Shown: piece by piece, positions 7,504 through 17,328 of the stretch
How the letters are laid out: each line of letters begins with the position of its first letter
Numbering within the stretch: the first letter of the stretch is position 1
Source of the DNA: Balneola sp.
Lineage (GTDB): Bacteria > Bacteroidota > Rhodothermia > Balneolales > Balneolaceae
Direction: 5' to 3'
NCBI GenBank assembly: GCA_003712055.1
Contig: RHLJ01000001.1
Coordinates: 1,042,345-1,106,344, forward strand
Length of the DNA: 64,000 bases
Notes under the pieces: model-generated
The model's database searches: none
What the model saw: the letters and a program-made list of their open reading frames with translations, nothing else
Told to the model about the DNA's origin: nothing
Position numbers and translations under genes: made by a program

Positions 7504-9837
7504 ATGCATCTTAACGGTTCAAATGGAACACCAAAAAATCCTTCTCATATTGAGAATAATTTTTCCTCAGAAGAAAGGGAAGTTGACCTATTAAAACTCG
7601 CCAATCTTCTTCTCCTAAACAAATGGAAAATAATAGCGATTACTTCTGTATTTACAATTGGTGCTATGATTTTCTCATTGTCACTTACTCCAATTTACAG
7701 TAGTAGTGGTACTATAATTATAAGTGAAAGTAAAAATAGATATTCATATGCAGGATCAGATCTTTCGAATTTATTAACTACCACATACGGAATAGGAGTT
7801 GGAAGCACCATTGCTAATGAATTGCAAATTCTTAGAAGTGTTTCTCTAAGCTACCAATTAGCAGAAAAGATACTAGAGATACAAAAAGATGAAACTGGAA
7901 ACATTTATCCTATTGTTATGAGATCATATCCAGACAATCCTGTTTCCACATCTGTAGATACGGTAGCTATGCGTTTTCGAGGCCTCATATCATTCTCACA
8001 AATAGATCCAGAGGCCGACCTAGTAAGAATTTCGTTCGAGAGCCCCTCACCATATGAAGCTTCTGAGATAGTAAATATGACTATGGATACATATTCATCG
8101 ATCTCAACAGATCAAAATAGAAGAATGGCTGTTGATGCACTAACCTTCCTTAGAGGAGAAAAAAGTAAGATTCAAGAACAATTAGAAGTTGTCGAAGACT
8201 CTCTTAAGACTTTTATGGATCAGTCCCAACTCATTGCAGTAGACCCACAAACTGAAAAATTGATAGTAAATATTTCAGGAGCAGAAGTCGAACGTAAAGA
8301 GGTTGAAATTGCTCTTGTAGCAGTAAACTCATCGCTTGAAGAATATCAGCAGCAATTAAATGAGATCAAACCCGGTCTCGCTAATCAATATTCTGAAGCC
8401 TTTGGAGCTATTATTGAGCGTTATCAATTTGCATTATCAGAACTAGAGACTGAAAAGCTATTGTTAGAAGTCAAAAACCCTAATATTACAGATGAACACT
8501 CTGAAATAATAAGAATTCAATCTCAAATTGATCAATTTAAATTACGGATTAAAAGTGTTACTGATGATCTTTTAGAAAATGATTCAGCTTTAAATTTAAG
8601 CTTTGCAAGCAGAGGTGATGGATCAGTTATGAAACGCTTAGCTGAAATTTCTGAAAAACTCATAGAACTTGAGGTAGAAAAAACAAAATATAAGACTCAG
8701 CTTAATTTCTTAAATGAATACTATGAGTCACTAAATCTTGAATTCGAAAAACTTCCAAATGACATTATAGAATTAGCGAAATTACAGAGAAATGTTAAAA
8801 TTAATGAAGAGCTTTTTCTACTAGTTTCCAGTCAATATGCTGAAATGAGTTTATGGGAAAAAACTCAATTTGGGTTGGGACGCCCACTTGATAAAGCACT
8901 AGTTCCTTTAGAACCTATAAAGCCGAGAAAAAAAATTATCACTATCATAGGTTTCTTTTTTGGAGGTTTTTTGGCTGTTGGATTTGTACTTATAAGAAAT
9001 CTAATTGATGATAAGATAACTTCAACAGATTCAATTAAAGATTTCAAATTACCTCTCTTAGGAACTATTCCTGACTTTTCTATATTGGATGGCCTTGACT
9101 CTAATGAACGACAATTCATAGATGATAAATCTGTATCCAATCAACTAATTACCTTTTTAGATCATATTTCCCCAATTTCTGAAGCGTATAGAAGACTTCG
9201 TATCAACGTGGTTTATGCAAACCCTGATAAAGTACACCGAGTAATCATGGTAACTAGTGCAACTAAGGGGGAAGGGAAAAGCACACTAGCTGCTAACCTA
9301 GCTGTTACTTTTTCAGAAGCTGAAAAGAGTGTTCTTTTAATTGACCTCGACTTGCGAAGACCAACACAGCACAAAATTTTTGGTGAAAATAGAGAACCAG
9401 GTTTAACTGATTCGTTATTCGAAACAATTAAGATAAGCGACATTACTAGAGAGACCATTGCTCCAAATGTTGATTTAATCACTGTTGGTAAAAAGACTCC
9501 TGAACCTGCTACTGTTCTTGATAGTAAGCGATTAAAACAGTTGATTGATAAGCTTTCGGAGCGGTACGATCATATTATCTTAGATACTGCGCCTTATGGT
9601 ATTATTTCAGATTCTGCTTCCTTATTGAGACTTGTAGATGGAATTGTAGTGGTATCAAGGTTCAATGTTACTACCAAAAGAGAATTAAAGTATACTCTTG
9701 AAGGCTTAAATCACCTTAATGCTGATGTTTTAGGAGTTGTACTAAATGCATTTGATCCAAAGCGAAGTACTGATTATTACACTAATTACTCTTATTACAA
9801 ACGAACGTATAGTGAGTATTATCAAGAAGAAGTTTAG
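7504..9837 (+). CDS. Wzc-like polysaccharide co-polymerase / tyrosine autokinase
   Basis: This 777-residue inner-membrane protein has an N-terminal Wzz domain with a first membrane segment near residues 43-62, a long periplasmic coiled-coil region (about 200-440), and a second membrane segment near 480-500. A cytoplasmic BY-kinase domain follows. Walker A is VTSATKGEGKSTLAANLA near 582-595, Walker A' is LLIDLDLRRPT, and Walker B is HIILDTAP near 688. The last residues form a tyrosine cluster (DYYTNYSYYKRTYSEYY), the usual autophosphorylation tail. It controls chain length and export of the surface glycan with the neighbouring flippase and SLBB protein. It is monocistronic, with a hairpin terminator 26 bp after its stop. 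Confidence 0.92.
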   Translation: MHLNGSNGTPKNPSHIENNFSSEEREVDLLKLANLLLLNKWKIIAITSVFTIGAMIFSLSLTPIYSSSGTIIISESKNRYSYAGSDLSNLLTTTYGIGVGSTIANELQILRSVSLSYQLAEKILEIQKDETGNIYPIVMRSYPDNPVSTSVDTVAMRFRGLISFSQIDPEADLVRISFESPSPYEASEIVNMTMDTYSSISTDQNRRMAVDALTFLRGEKSKIQEQLEVVEDSLKTFMDQSQLIAVDPQTEKLIVNISGAEVERKEVEIALVAVNSSLEEYQQQLNEIKPGLANQYSEAFGAIIERYQFALSELETEKLLLEVKNPNITDEHSEIIRIQSQIDQFKLRIKSVTDDLLENDSALNLSFASRGDGSVMKRLAEISEKLIELEVEKTKYKTQLNFLNEYYESLNLEFEKLPNDIIELAKLQRNVKINEELFLLVSSQYAEMSLWEKTQFGLGRPLDKALVPLEPIKPRKKIITIIGFFFGGFLAVGFVLIRNLIDDKITSTDSIKDFKLPLLGTIPDFSILDGLDSNERQFIDDKSVSNQLITFLDHISPISEAYRRLRINVVYANPDKVHRVIMVTSATKGEGKSTLAANLAVTFSEAEKSVLLIDLDLRRPTQHKIFGENREPGLTDSLFETIKISDITRETIAPNVDLITVGKKTPEPATVLDSKRLKQLIDKLSERYDHIILDTAPYGIISDSASLLRLVDGIVVVSRFNVTTKRELKYTLEGLNHLNADVLGVVLNAFDPKRSTDYYTNYSYYKRTYSEYYQEEV

Positions 9838-9863
9838 AAATCATTATTACTTTCTATAAATGC

Positions 9864-9898
9864 AAAAAGCCTGCAAGTAATATACGAGCAGGCTTTTT
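9864..9898. terminator. Bidirectional intrinsic terminator between wzc-like gene and cysN
   Basis: An 11-bp perfect stem (aaaaagcctgc / gcaggcttttt) encloses a 13-nt loop. The U-tract exists on both strands, so it can end transcription of the convergent autokinase and cysN genes. Confidence 0.9.
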
Positions 9899-9923
9899 CT
9901 GTATATACGATATCTGATTCTTT

Positions 9924-11201
9924 TTAGATAATCATTCCCGCTCCCACAGTAACATTTGTGAATTCATCTACAATTATGAGACTACCTGTAGATCTATTCC
10001 TCTTGTAGCTATCATATAATAAAGGCGCTGTGGTGCGGATTTTTATCCTACCTATATCATTTAATCCAATTTCAAAATCATCTTCCTTTCTGTGAAGGGT
10101 ATTAATATCAACTTTATATTTGATCTCCTTAACTATACAGCGAGCATCTTTGGTAGTATGCTTGATTGTATATTTTCCATTAAGCTGTAATGGTTGCTGA
10201 TTCAACCAACAAACCATTAAGTCAATATCTTGTCCATTTTGAGGCTGATTATCCGCTTTAGCGATCATATCACCTCTACTAATGTCAATATCATCTTCCA
10301 AAGTAATGGAAACGGACATAGGTTGATATGCTTCTGCAATTTCTTCAGTATGATTATGAATGGACTTAATCTTAGAAGTAAAACCTGAAGGAAGCGCAAT
10401 AACTTCATCGCCAGGCTTAAACACTCCTCCTTCTACTCTCCCCGCATATCCTCTATAATCGACGTAATCTTTTGATTGTGGTCGTACTACCCACTGAACA
10501 GGAAACCTTGAATCAACATGATTGTAGTCACTATTTACCTCCACATTCTCAAGAGTATACAGAAGGGTCGGGCCATTGTACCAATCCATTTTAGTTGATT
10601 TCTCAACTACATTATCACCATAAAGTGCACTGATCGGAATGAAGTGAATATCCGGCACATCCAATTTTGATGAAAACTCTTTGTATTGGCTAACTACTTT
10701 ATCAAATGCTTCCTCACTATAATCGACGAGATCCATTTTATTTACACACAAAACAATATGTTTTATCCCTAATAAGGAAGCGATAAATGAATGCCTACAT
10801 GTCTGTTCAATTACACCGTGCCTGGCATCAACCAAAATAATTGCCAGATTAGCGGTTGAAGCTCCTGTTACCATATTCCTGGTATATTGAATATGTCCAG
10901 GAGTATCAGCAATTATAAACTTTCTTTTTGGAGTAGAGAAGTACCTGTATGCAACATCAATTGTAATTCCCTGCTCGCGCTCAGCCGAAAGACCGTCTGT
11001 AAGGAGCGCTAAATTTGTATAGTCATCCCCTTTGTTTTTACTTGATTCCTCAATTGCTTCTAGCTGATCTTCAAAGATTGATTTTGAATCGTAAAGTAAA
11101 CGACCAATTAATGTACTCTTACCATCATCAACACTACCTGCTGTAGTGAAACGAAGCAAATCCATATTCAGGTAAGCATTGCTATCTAACTGTTCTGACA
11201 T
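9924..11201 (-). CDS. cysN: Sulfate adenylyltransferase subunit 1 (GTPase)
   Basis: This 425-residue protein is an EF-Tu-like GTPase with G1 motif SVDDGKST near residues 19-26, a DTPGH G3 motif near 98, and NKMD as G4 near 154. It couples GTP hydrolysis to formation of adenosine 5'-phosphosulfate (APS) by CysD. The length covers only the GTPase and the two beta-barrel domains; there is no fused C-terminal APS kinase, consistent with a separate cysC upstream. It is the last gene of the minus-strand sulfate cluster, starting 11 bp after cysD. The call is firm on motifs, length and neighbour. Confidence 0.96.
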   Translation of the reverse strand: MSEQLDSNAYLNMDLLRFTTAGSVDDGKSTLIGRLLYDSKSIFEDQLEAIEESSKNKGDDYTNLALLTDGLSAEREQGITIDVAYRYFSTPKRKFIIADTPGHIQYTRNMVTGASTANLAIILVDARHGVIEQTCRHSFIASLLGIKHIVLCVNKMDLVDYSEEAFDKVVSQYKEFSSKLDVPDIHFIPISALYGDNVVEKSTKMDWYNGPTLLYTLENVEVNSDYNHVDSRFPVQWVVRPQSKDYVDYRGYAGRVEGGVFKPGDEVIALPSGFTSKIKSIHNHTEEIAEAYQPMSVSITLEDDIDISRGDMIAKADNQPQNGQDIDLMVCWLNQQPLQLNGKYTIKHTTKDARCIVKEIKYKVDINTLHRKEDDFEIGLNDIGRIKIRTTAPLLYDSYKRNRSTGSLIIVDEFTNVTVGAGMII

Positions 11202-11212
11202 CCTTTTAATCC

Positions 11213-12118
11213 TTAAAAATATCCTTGTTTCTTTCGCTCTTCCATAGCTGCTTCTGATCGCTTATCATCAGCCCTTCCCCCTCGTTCGGTGATTCTTGCC
11301 GAAGCAACCTCTTGTATAATTTCTTCTAGGCTAGATGCATTAGATAATACTGCACCGGTACAAGTAACATCACCAATAGTTCTAAATCGAACCGTTTTCT
11401 TTTCTGGGATCTCATGATCAAAATTCTGGATGTATTCCGATTTAGCCAAGTATACACTATCACGCTCAAATACTTCTCTTTCATGAGAAAAATAGAGAGA
11501 AGGTATTTTCACATTTTCAGCAGCAATGTACTGCCATACATCCATTTCGGTCCAATTACTCAACGGAAACACTCTGAAATGTTCTCCCATGTGTTTTTTC
11601 CCATTGAATAAATTCCAAAGTTCCGGTCTCTGGTTTTTAGGATCCCACTGACCAAATTCATCCCTATGTGAGAAAAATCGTTCTTTTGCACGGGCTTTCT
11701 CTTCATCTCTTCTTGCTCCACCAAAAGCAGCATCAAATTTATACTTTTCAAGTCCATCTAGTAGCGCTGTAATCTGAAGCGTATTTCTACTAGCTCTTGG
11801 GCCCGTTTCTTCTCTAACCTTACCTTGATCTATTGCTTCCTGTACACTAGCTACCAGCATTTCAACGCCGAGCTCTTCTGCTAACCAATCTCTGAAGTCA
11901 ATGGTCTCGTCAAAGTTGTGGCCTGTATCAACATGCATAAAAGGAAATGGAATTTTACCTGGGTAAAATGCTTTTTTCGCTAAATGAGCCATGACAATTG
12001 AATCCTTTCCTCCTGAAAATAATAGGACAGGCTTCTGGAATTGCGCAGCTACTTCACGCATAATCAAAATTGCTTCTGACTCAAGCTGCTGAATATGGGT
12101 TAGTCTATATGATGTCAT
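11213..12118 (-). CDS. cysD: Sulfate adenylyltransferase subunit 2
   Basis: The 301-residue sequence has the PP-loop SGGKDS near residues 36-41, the HVDTGHNFDETI strand, and a C-terminal block with FRTIGDVTCTGAV and RGGRADDK, all typical of CysD. With CysN it makes APS and pyrophosphate from ATP and sulfate in the cytoplasm. The gene lies 25 bp downstream of cysC and 11 bp upstream of cysN, so they are probably one transcript. PAPS reductase, which shares the PP-loop fold, is excluded by the CysD-specific C-terminal motifs. Confidence 0.96.
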   Translation of the reverse strand: MTSYRLTHIQQLESEAILIMREVAAQFQKPVLLFSGGKDSIVMAHLAKKAFYPGKIPFPFMHVDTGHNFDETIDFRDWLAEELGVEMLVASVQEAIDQGKVREETGPRASRNTLQITALLDGLEKYKFDAAFGGARRDEEKARAKERFFSHRDEFGQWDPKNQRPELWNLFNGKKHMGEHFRVFPLSNWTEMDVWQYIAAENVKIPSLYFSHEREVFERDSVYLAKSEYIQNFDHEIPEKKTVRFRTIGDVTCTGAVLSNASSLEEIIQEVASARITERGGRADDKRSEAAMEERKKQGYF

Positions 12119-12143
12119 TTTTTACTGCGTTTTAAAGTCCTTA

Positions 12144-12680
12144 TTAAGATACAGCTTTATGGCTATTTAGATATCCTATTACTTTTTGGACTGCTTCTTC
12201 TAGCGTAATATTTGTCGTATCTATTTCCAATTCCGGATTCTCCGGAGCTTCATAAGGATCATCTAGTCCTGTGAAATGTTTGATTTCTCCTGCACGAGCT
12301 TTGGCATATAATCCTTTAACGTCACGGCGCTCACATTCTTCATAGGGCGTGGAGATATAAACCTCAGTAAAATCTTCACAAAGATCTCTCACAAAATCTC
12401 TGGCTTCTTTATAAGGAGATACGAAAGATCCAATTACGAATACTTTATGAGCTTGTAACCTACTGGCTAAATAACCAACTCGTTTAATATGATTGTTTCG
12501 GTCTTCTTTGGAGAAGCCAGTTTTCGGAAAAATATCCCTGATAATATCACCATCAAGGTGTTCAACTTCATATCCAAGATCTTCAATGATCTTAAATACC
12601 TGCTCCGAAATTGTGCTTTTACCTGAGCCCGATAACCCTGTGAACCAAAGAACCGTGGGTTTCCATTTAATCTCGTTCAT
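12144..12680 (-). CDS. cysC: Adenylylsulfate (APS) kinase
   Basis: This 178-residue kinase carries Walker A GLSGSGKST near residues 15-23, the LDGDIIRD strand, the FVSPYKEARD segment, and RDVKGLYAKARAG followed by FTGLDDPYEAP. These are the nucleotide and APS lid motifs of the family. It phosphorylates APS on the 3' position to give PAPS, the universal sulfate donor and a substrate for PAPS reductase. It is 3 bp downstream of cysQ and upstream of cysD. The standalone form fits a CysN without a kinase domain. Confidence 0.96.
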   Translation of the reverse strand: MNEIKWKPTVLWFTGLSGSGKSTISEQVFKIIEDLGYEVEHLDGDIIRDIFPKTGFSKEDRNNHIKRVGYLASRLQAHKVFVIGSFVSPYKEARDFVRDLCEDFTEVYISTPYEECERRDVKGLYAKARAGEIKHFTGLDDPYEAPENPELEIDTTNITLEEAVQKVIGYLNSHKAVS

Positions 12681-12683
12681 AGC

Positions 12684-13430
12684 TTAAAAGCCCAAAATAA
12701 ATGATGGGTTTAATAAATTTTCTTTGTTGTACATTAGTTCGGATGGATGCTGTCCCTCTTTAGCCGAATTCCGATATACACAATCACCAGCTGCCACATC
12801 CCACTCCATGGTTGGCGCCATTCTAGGGTAAAAATCTGCTTTACCTTCGGCTACTAAGCATATTTTTAAAGAACTTCCCGATTTAATTCTTTCCTTGATG
12901 TTTAGATCTTCTTTCTGAAGAAAATCTTCTAACTCTTGAGATCCATGAGATCTGCTTTCGATCATGCTTAAAGGACTTGATTTGTCAGCTCGTTCAGAAA
13001 AAATTCGCACTGGAATATCATTTCCAACTTGCTTGAAGGAGCCAAGCCCTTTTTCAGCATAGTAAGTGAGATCCATAGCTGGGGTATATACTACTCCCAA
13101 GATTGGCTCACCATTTTCAATAAGAGCGATATTTACCGTAAACTCGCCGTTTTTTTTGATGAATTCCTTGGTGCCATCTAGAGGATCAACAATCCAAAAC
13201 TTATTCCAGTTTTTTCTTTCGTCAAAATCTGGAACTCCAGATTCCTCAGAGATTATAGGTGTGTTGGGATCTATGGACCTTATTCCATTTATAATTTCAT
13301 GATGCGCTGCCAAATCAGCCTTTGTCAAAGGAGACTCATCTTTTTTATGAGTAACTTCTATCTCTTCATTATAATACTCAAGTATTTTTACCCCAGCCTG
13401 CTTGGCAATCTTGATGATATCTTCAATCAT
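12684..13430 (-). CDS. cysQ: 3'(2'),5'-bisphosphate nucleotidase
   Basis: The 248 residues belong to the inositol monophosphatase fold. Metal-binding motifs are ISEESG near residue 60, WIVDPLDGTKEF near 80, and EWDVAAGD near 208. CysQ removes the 3'-phosphate of PAP, the inhibitory by-product of PAPS use by sulfotransferases or PAPS reductase. Its place between the permease and cysC supports this role over inositol phosphatase activity. The gene begins 12 bp downstream of the permease and is followed by cysC after 3 bp. Confidence 0.93.
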   Translation of the reverse strand: MIEDIIKIAKQAGVKILEYYNEEIEVTHKKDESPLTKADLAAHHEIINGIRSIDPNTPIISEESGVPDFDERKNWNKFWIVDPLDGTKEFIKKNGEFTVNIALIENGEPILGVVYTPAMDLTYYAEKGLGSFKQVGNDIPVRIFSERADKSSPLSMIESRSHGSQELEDFLQKEDLNIKERIKSGSSLKICLVAEGKADFYPRMAPTMEWDVAAGDCVYRNSAKEGQHPSELMYNKENLLNPSFILGF

Positions 13431-13442
13431 TAAATAATAGTG

Positions 13443-15212
13443 TCAAAAACTCCAAAATTTAGACACTAAAGATATGGTTATTACCGCTACGATCAAATTT
13501 AATGGAAGCCCTATTTTGATGTAATCTGTATACCTATAGTTTCCTGGACCATAAACCATGAGATTAGTTTGGTAACCAACAGGTGTAGAAAAACTTGCAG
13601 ATGCTCCCATAATTATTACCAAAGCAAAGGGGATAAAATCTACTTGAAGTGATTGTGCTATTGAAAGAGCAATTGGAAAAACTAAGACTGCTGCTGCATT
13701 ATTAGTAATGAGCTCAGTAAGTATCCATGTTATGAAATAAGTGATGATGAGGGCGATAGCTGGATTTTCTTTTGCGAGAGATAACATTCCCTCAGCTAAG
13801 TTTGATGCTACACCAGTTGAAGATAGAGCACTCCCTATTCCCAGAGAAGCTCCAATAGCTATCAATACCCTCCAATCAATAGCCTCTATACTAACCGAGT
13901 AACGGATACACTTGGTAACAATCATAAGCCCACCAGCTATAAAAGCAGCTTGGAGCATACTCATGATATTTAATCCTGCAAGAACAACCATAACTGTCAG
14001 AATTAGTATAGCTACTCCTGACTTCTCAAAATTTGTTCTAACAGCGCTTTCGATCGGGCTTATCAAATAAAAATCATTTGCGTTCCTGTACCTTCTTTGG
14101 AATGATCTTTTTGCCTCAAGAAGTAAGGTATCTCCTGTTTTTAAAGTAATATCGCCGACTTTTTCTTTTAGCCTTTCCCCACTTCTCGAAACTGCCAGAA
14201 CCACAGCATTATATCTATCCCGAAACTTACCTTCTTTTATTGTCCTTCCCTTTATTGGATTAGATGTCGACACTACCGCCTCAACCAGAACCCGATCGTT
14301 TTTGGAAGCATCCAGTTTGAACACCTGATCCGTTGCTGGTACTAATCCCTGTATATTTTGGAGATCAACTATCGAATCTACAATACCCGCAAAAACCAAC
14401 CGGTCCTTTTGCTTCAATTTCTGGCCAGGCCCAACTGCTGCAATGATCTCCCCCTCTCTTATTATTTCCACCAGAAATAAACCGGGAAGTTGTCTCAACC
14501 CTGCTTCCTGAATTGTTTGACCAACAAGCGAGCTTCCTTTAGACACCACCATTTCTATTGTGTATTCCCTTGGGTCTTTGAACGTTTCGAATGCTTCTCC
14601 TCTCGAAGGAAGCAACTTGTCTCCAAAAATCAGGAGGTATACAAACCCAGCGATAGCACAAGGAATTCCGATAAGTGCTGGCTCAAATAGACCAAGGGAA
14701 CGGGTGCTTGTTTCCTCAATCAACAAACCATTCAGAATTAGATTCGTGCTGGTACCAATTAACGTACAGGTACCTCCCAGAATGGCAGCATAACTCAACG
14801 GAATCAGGATTTTGGAAACGGGTATCCTTGTTCTTTTGCTCCAATGTTCAAGAGCAGGGATAAATGAAGCAACAATGGGTGTATTATTTAGAAAAGCACT
14901 CATCACCATTACAGGGAACATAATTCGTGCTTGAGAAGAACGAACTGTATTCGCATTGCCCATTACTTTCTGTGTAATGTATTGAATAGCGCCAGTCTCT
15001 TTTAATCCAGCCGCAACAACATATAATGCTGCAACAGTAAGCATTCCTTCATTTGAGAAACCAGAAAGAGCGGCCTCGGGAGCAATTATACCTGACACTA
15101 GCAGAATAGCTAATCCTGCTAGTAATATCATGTCCACGGAAAGATGTGTAGTTATGAGTAGGACTAAACAACCAATTATTACTCCTACTACCGACCACCC
15201 TTCAATTGTCAT
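13443..15212 (-). CDS. SLC13/DASS-type permease with RCK/TrkA-C domains, probable sulfate transporter
   Basis: An ATG at 15212 gives 589 residues; a GTG two codons upstream (15218) is possible but less likely. Two hydrophobic bundles (about 1-185 and 395-589) flank a cytoplasmic region with two TrkA-C-like repeats, seen as GSSLVGQTIQEAGLRQ...RLVFAG and STSNPIKGRTIKEGKFRD...DTLLLEA. Transport-domain signatures are LNNTPIVASFIP and GTSTNLILNG in the first half and TNNAAAVLVFP in the second, typical of divalent-anion:sodium symporters. As first gene of the sulfate activation cluster, sulfate import is the likely function. Other dicarboxylate or anion substrates cannot be excluded from sequence. 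Confidence 0.88.
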   Translation of the reverse strand: MTIEGWSVVGVIIGCLVLLITTHLSVDMILLAGLAILLVSGIIAPEAALSGFSNEGMLTVAALYVVAAGLKETGAIQYITQKVMGNANTVRSSQARIMFPVMVMSAFLNNTPIVASFIPALEHWSKRTRIPVSKILIPLSYAAILGGTCTLIGTSTNLILNGLLIEETSTRSLGLFEPALIGIPCAIAGFVYLLIFGDKLLPSRGEAFETFKDPREYTIEMVVSKGSSLVGQTIQEAGLRQLPGLFLVEIIREGEIIAAVGPGQKLKQKDRLVFAGIVDSIVDLQNIQGLVPATDQVFKLDASKNDRVLVEAVVSTSNPIKGRTIKEGKFRDRYNAVVLAVSRSGERLKEKVGDITLKTGDTLLLEAKRSFQRRYRNANDFYLISPIESAVRTNFEKSGVAILILTVMVVLAGLNIMSMLQAAFIAGGLMIVTKCIRYSVSIEAIDWRVLIAIGASLGIGSALSSTGVASNLAEGMLSLAKENPAIALIITYFITWILTELITNNAAAVLVFPIALSIAQSLQVDFIPFALVIIMGASASFSTPVGYQTNLMVYGPGNYRYTDYIKIGLPLNLIVAVITISLVSKFWSF

Positions 15213-15271
15213 AAGCACGAAGTTTGAAATTCGGACGAATATAGGATTTTAAATACTGACTTTATGAAGAA

Positions 15272-17326
15272 TTAACGGATTTGTATCCTCGCTTGTAGTC
15301 CTATGAATGAACGCTTGTTACCCTGAATCTCTCCAAGCCCGCTACTCAGTGTTTGTGCATCTTCAATAATTGTGATGGAGTATTTGGCCCAAATATCGAT
15401 CCATTCTGTAGCTTCATATTTTAATACCATATACATACGCTGCCCTCTGTCGCTTAATGCTGTATTTGACAGCACATAAAGAAGATCATTTTCAAACTGG
15501 TAGAGCCTTGTATCAAAACTATCTGTATCAAAAAGAGTGATTCTGGCATCAATTTGCAGCTTTCTGGAAGGAAGTATTCTTAAATCCTGATAAATAAGAA
15601 TCCCGGACTCCCAATCTTCTCCCGCTCCTTGAAATCTAACAAACTCCCCTCTCGTCCTAAGTCTTACCTGTCGGTTTATTTGGTATTCCGTTTGAATTCT
15701 AATACTCGCCCTTTTTTCATTTCCAAGGGTTATCACTTCCCTTCCTTCCTGATCAGTCATCAAGAACTCGTCGTCCTTGACCTCATTTCTTATGAGTACA
15801 TAGACATTTAGATTTCGAGATAAACTCCCTTCTATTAACCCTAGCACATCATATCCCTGTGTAGGTTGCGTATTCCCAGATCTCGGAGCATTAAAGCTAT
15901 ATTGATCTATATACCCACTTATTGTAAAACGATTGGATAGGCCGTGTGCAATCCCAAGATAAATTCCATTTTCGTTATTCGGATCTCCTGAAGATTCCCC
16001 AAATCCATCCCCTAAAAAGGATTGGAAGTCCTTTTGATAATTTCGATATAAGATGGCGATATCGGTATTAAGACCAATTGGAGCTTCTAATCCTGATACT
16101 AAGCCCAAGCCCCCATTTTCGCTTCTGGCAGCCTCTGCAAATAAAAAGGAATTCCCAACTAGTCCCCGGTAGTCAACTCCGAATACGGAATTAGATTTAC
16201 CTTCAAAATCGAATAAATCACTTAACGAACTTCCTGCTTCAATGTAAGAGTTAAATGTAGTCTGATAGCCCGTGACACCTAAATACCCAAGAGGAGAATC
16301 AAACGTAACCCTTCCTCCAAAAGTCTCCTGATCTATATTATTTCTTCTTTCGATCTCAGAAAGGGTTCGATGAAATCCACTTGAAGATGGAAAATTGGTT
16401 GTATCTCCATTTATTACTGAAGCCGTTCTGGGACGGCTAGAATAAAAACCTGTAACCTGCAGCCTGTTCCCATATGTCGCGGCAATACCTCTAAAAAAAT
16501 CCGTTTCCTGGGCTGAGCCATAAGCTCTTAACCCTCTCTCATTTTTGTTAACAGTTCCGGTTACTTCTCTTCCTTTTCCAAAAGCACCTCCTGTCCAAAG
16601 CACCAACCCCTGACCAAAGCTGAGGCTATAATCTCCAACTACCAGGTTTTTTAAGTTTCCATTTTCCCTCAACTCGATATGCCAGGAATTAAAGTCGAAA
16701 TCGGTTGGACCTGAAAGAGTCTCACCTGCATCTTTTTCTTGTGTTAGATTTAAGGAAAGATGATCGCTCCTCATCCGAAGTCTTTGGTAATATTTAACCG
16801 CATTTCCTGTGTACCCACCTAGCGAATCTTCTCTCAAAAAGCCTTCTTGATCCTGAATATTTTGTTGATATCTGGAAATATATTCGAACTGATTCCCTGA
16901 AAGCCAATAGCCGGGATTTGTATAGAGATTAGCAAACCTATCAGATACCCCACCTACTGTTATGTAGGGTCTCATCCTTTGAAAAGTAGCAGCACCAATT
17001 CCTGATACTCTTTGAATGTCAGATACACGTTCAAAAGGATTATTTCTCCGGAAATCAATTACTGCCCGAGCGAGGATCAAGTTAAACCCAGGAATTTGAA
17101 GCAGTTCATTCACTCCTGCTGAGTTTATATTGATAGGATTAGAAGCTAAATCTTCTAAAAACTGAGTAAGTTGCTCCCCGGTCAGTCCGGTTTCCTCTGT
17201 ATCCAGCTCTTCAAATGCTTCTTCAAGCTGTTTTTCGACCTCTACCTGGGAGCTATCCTGAGCTTGAACACTTGTCAAAAGAAAAAAAAAGAAACAGCCT
17301 AGCAATATTTTACTGGGGACTCGCAT
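15272..17326 (-). CDS. Outer-membrane beta-barrel protein with N-terminal helix-hairpin-helix region
   Basis: The 684-residue protein has a signal peptide ending near residue 22 (SVQA), an acidic segment, then two helix-hairpin-helix motifs: NSAGVNELLQIPGFNLILA near 70-88 and VSDIQRVSGIGAATFQRM near 100-118, like the ComEA type. From about 130 the sequence becomes alternating polar/aromatic beta strands, such as GDYSLSFGQGLVLW, ending in FIGLQARIQIR, as in an outer-membrane barrel. HhH regions usually bind DNA, but on an exported protein the role is unclear; DNA uptake is one possibility (inference). It starts just before, and is probably co-transcribed with, the upstream PorV-like gene (2 bp gap). 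Confidence 0.75.
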   Translation of the reverse strand: MRVPSKILLGCFFFFLLTSVQAQDSSQVEVEKQLEEAFEELDTEETGLTGEQLTQFLEDLASNPININSAGVNELLQIPGFNLILARAVIDFRRNNPFERVSDIQRVSGIGAATFQRMRPYITVGGVSDRFANLYTNPGYWLSGNQFEYISRYQQNIQDQEGFLREDSLGGYTGNAVKYYQRLRMRSDHLSLNLTQEKDAGETLSGPTDFDFNSWHIELRENGNLKNLVVGDYSLSFGQGLVLWTGGAFGKGREVTGTVNKNERGLRAYGSAQETDFFRGIAATYGNRLQVTGFYSSRPRTASVINGDTTNFPSSSGFHRTLSEIERRNNIDQETFGGRVTFDSPLGYLGVTGYQTTFNSYIEAGSSLSDLFDFEGKSNSVFGVDYRGLVGNSFLFAEAARSENGGLGLVSGLEAPIGLNTDIAILYRNYQKDFQSFLGDGFGESSGDPNNENGIYLGIAHGLSNRFTISGYIDQYSFNAPRSGNTQPTQGYDVLGLIEGSLSRNLNVYVLIRNEVKDDEFLMTDQEGREVITLGNEKRASIRIQTEYQINRQVRLRTRGEFVRFQGAGEDWESGILIYQDLRILPSRKLQIDARITLFDTDSFDTRLYQFENDLLYVLSNTALSDRGQRMYMVLKYEATEWIDIWAKYSITIIEDAQTLSSGLGEIQGNKRSFIGLQARIQIR

Positions 17327-17328
17327 TG

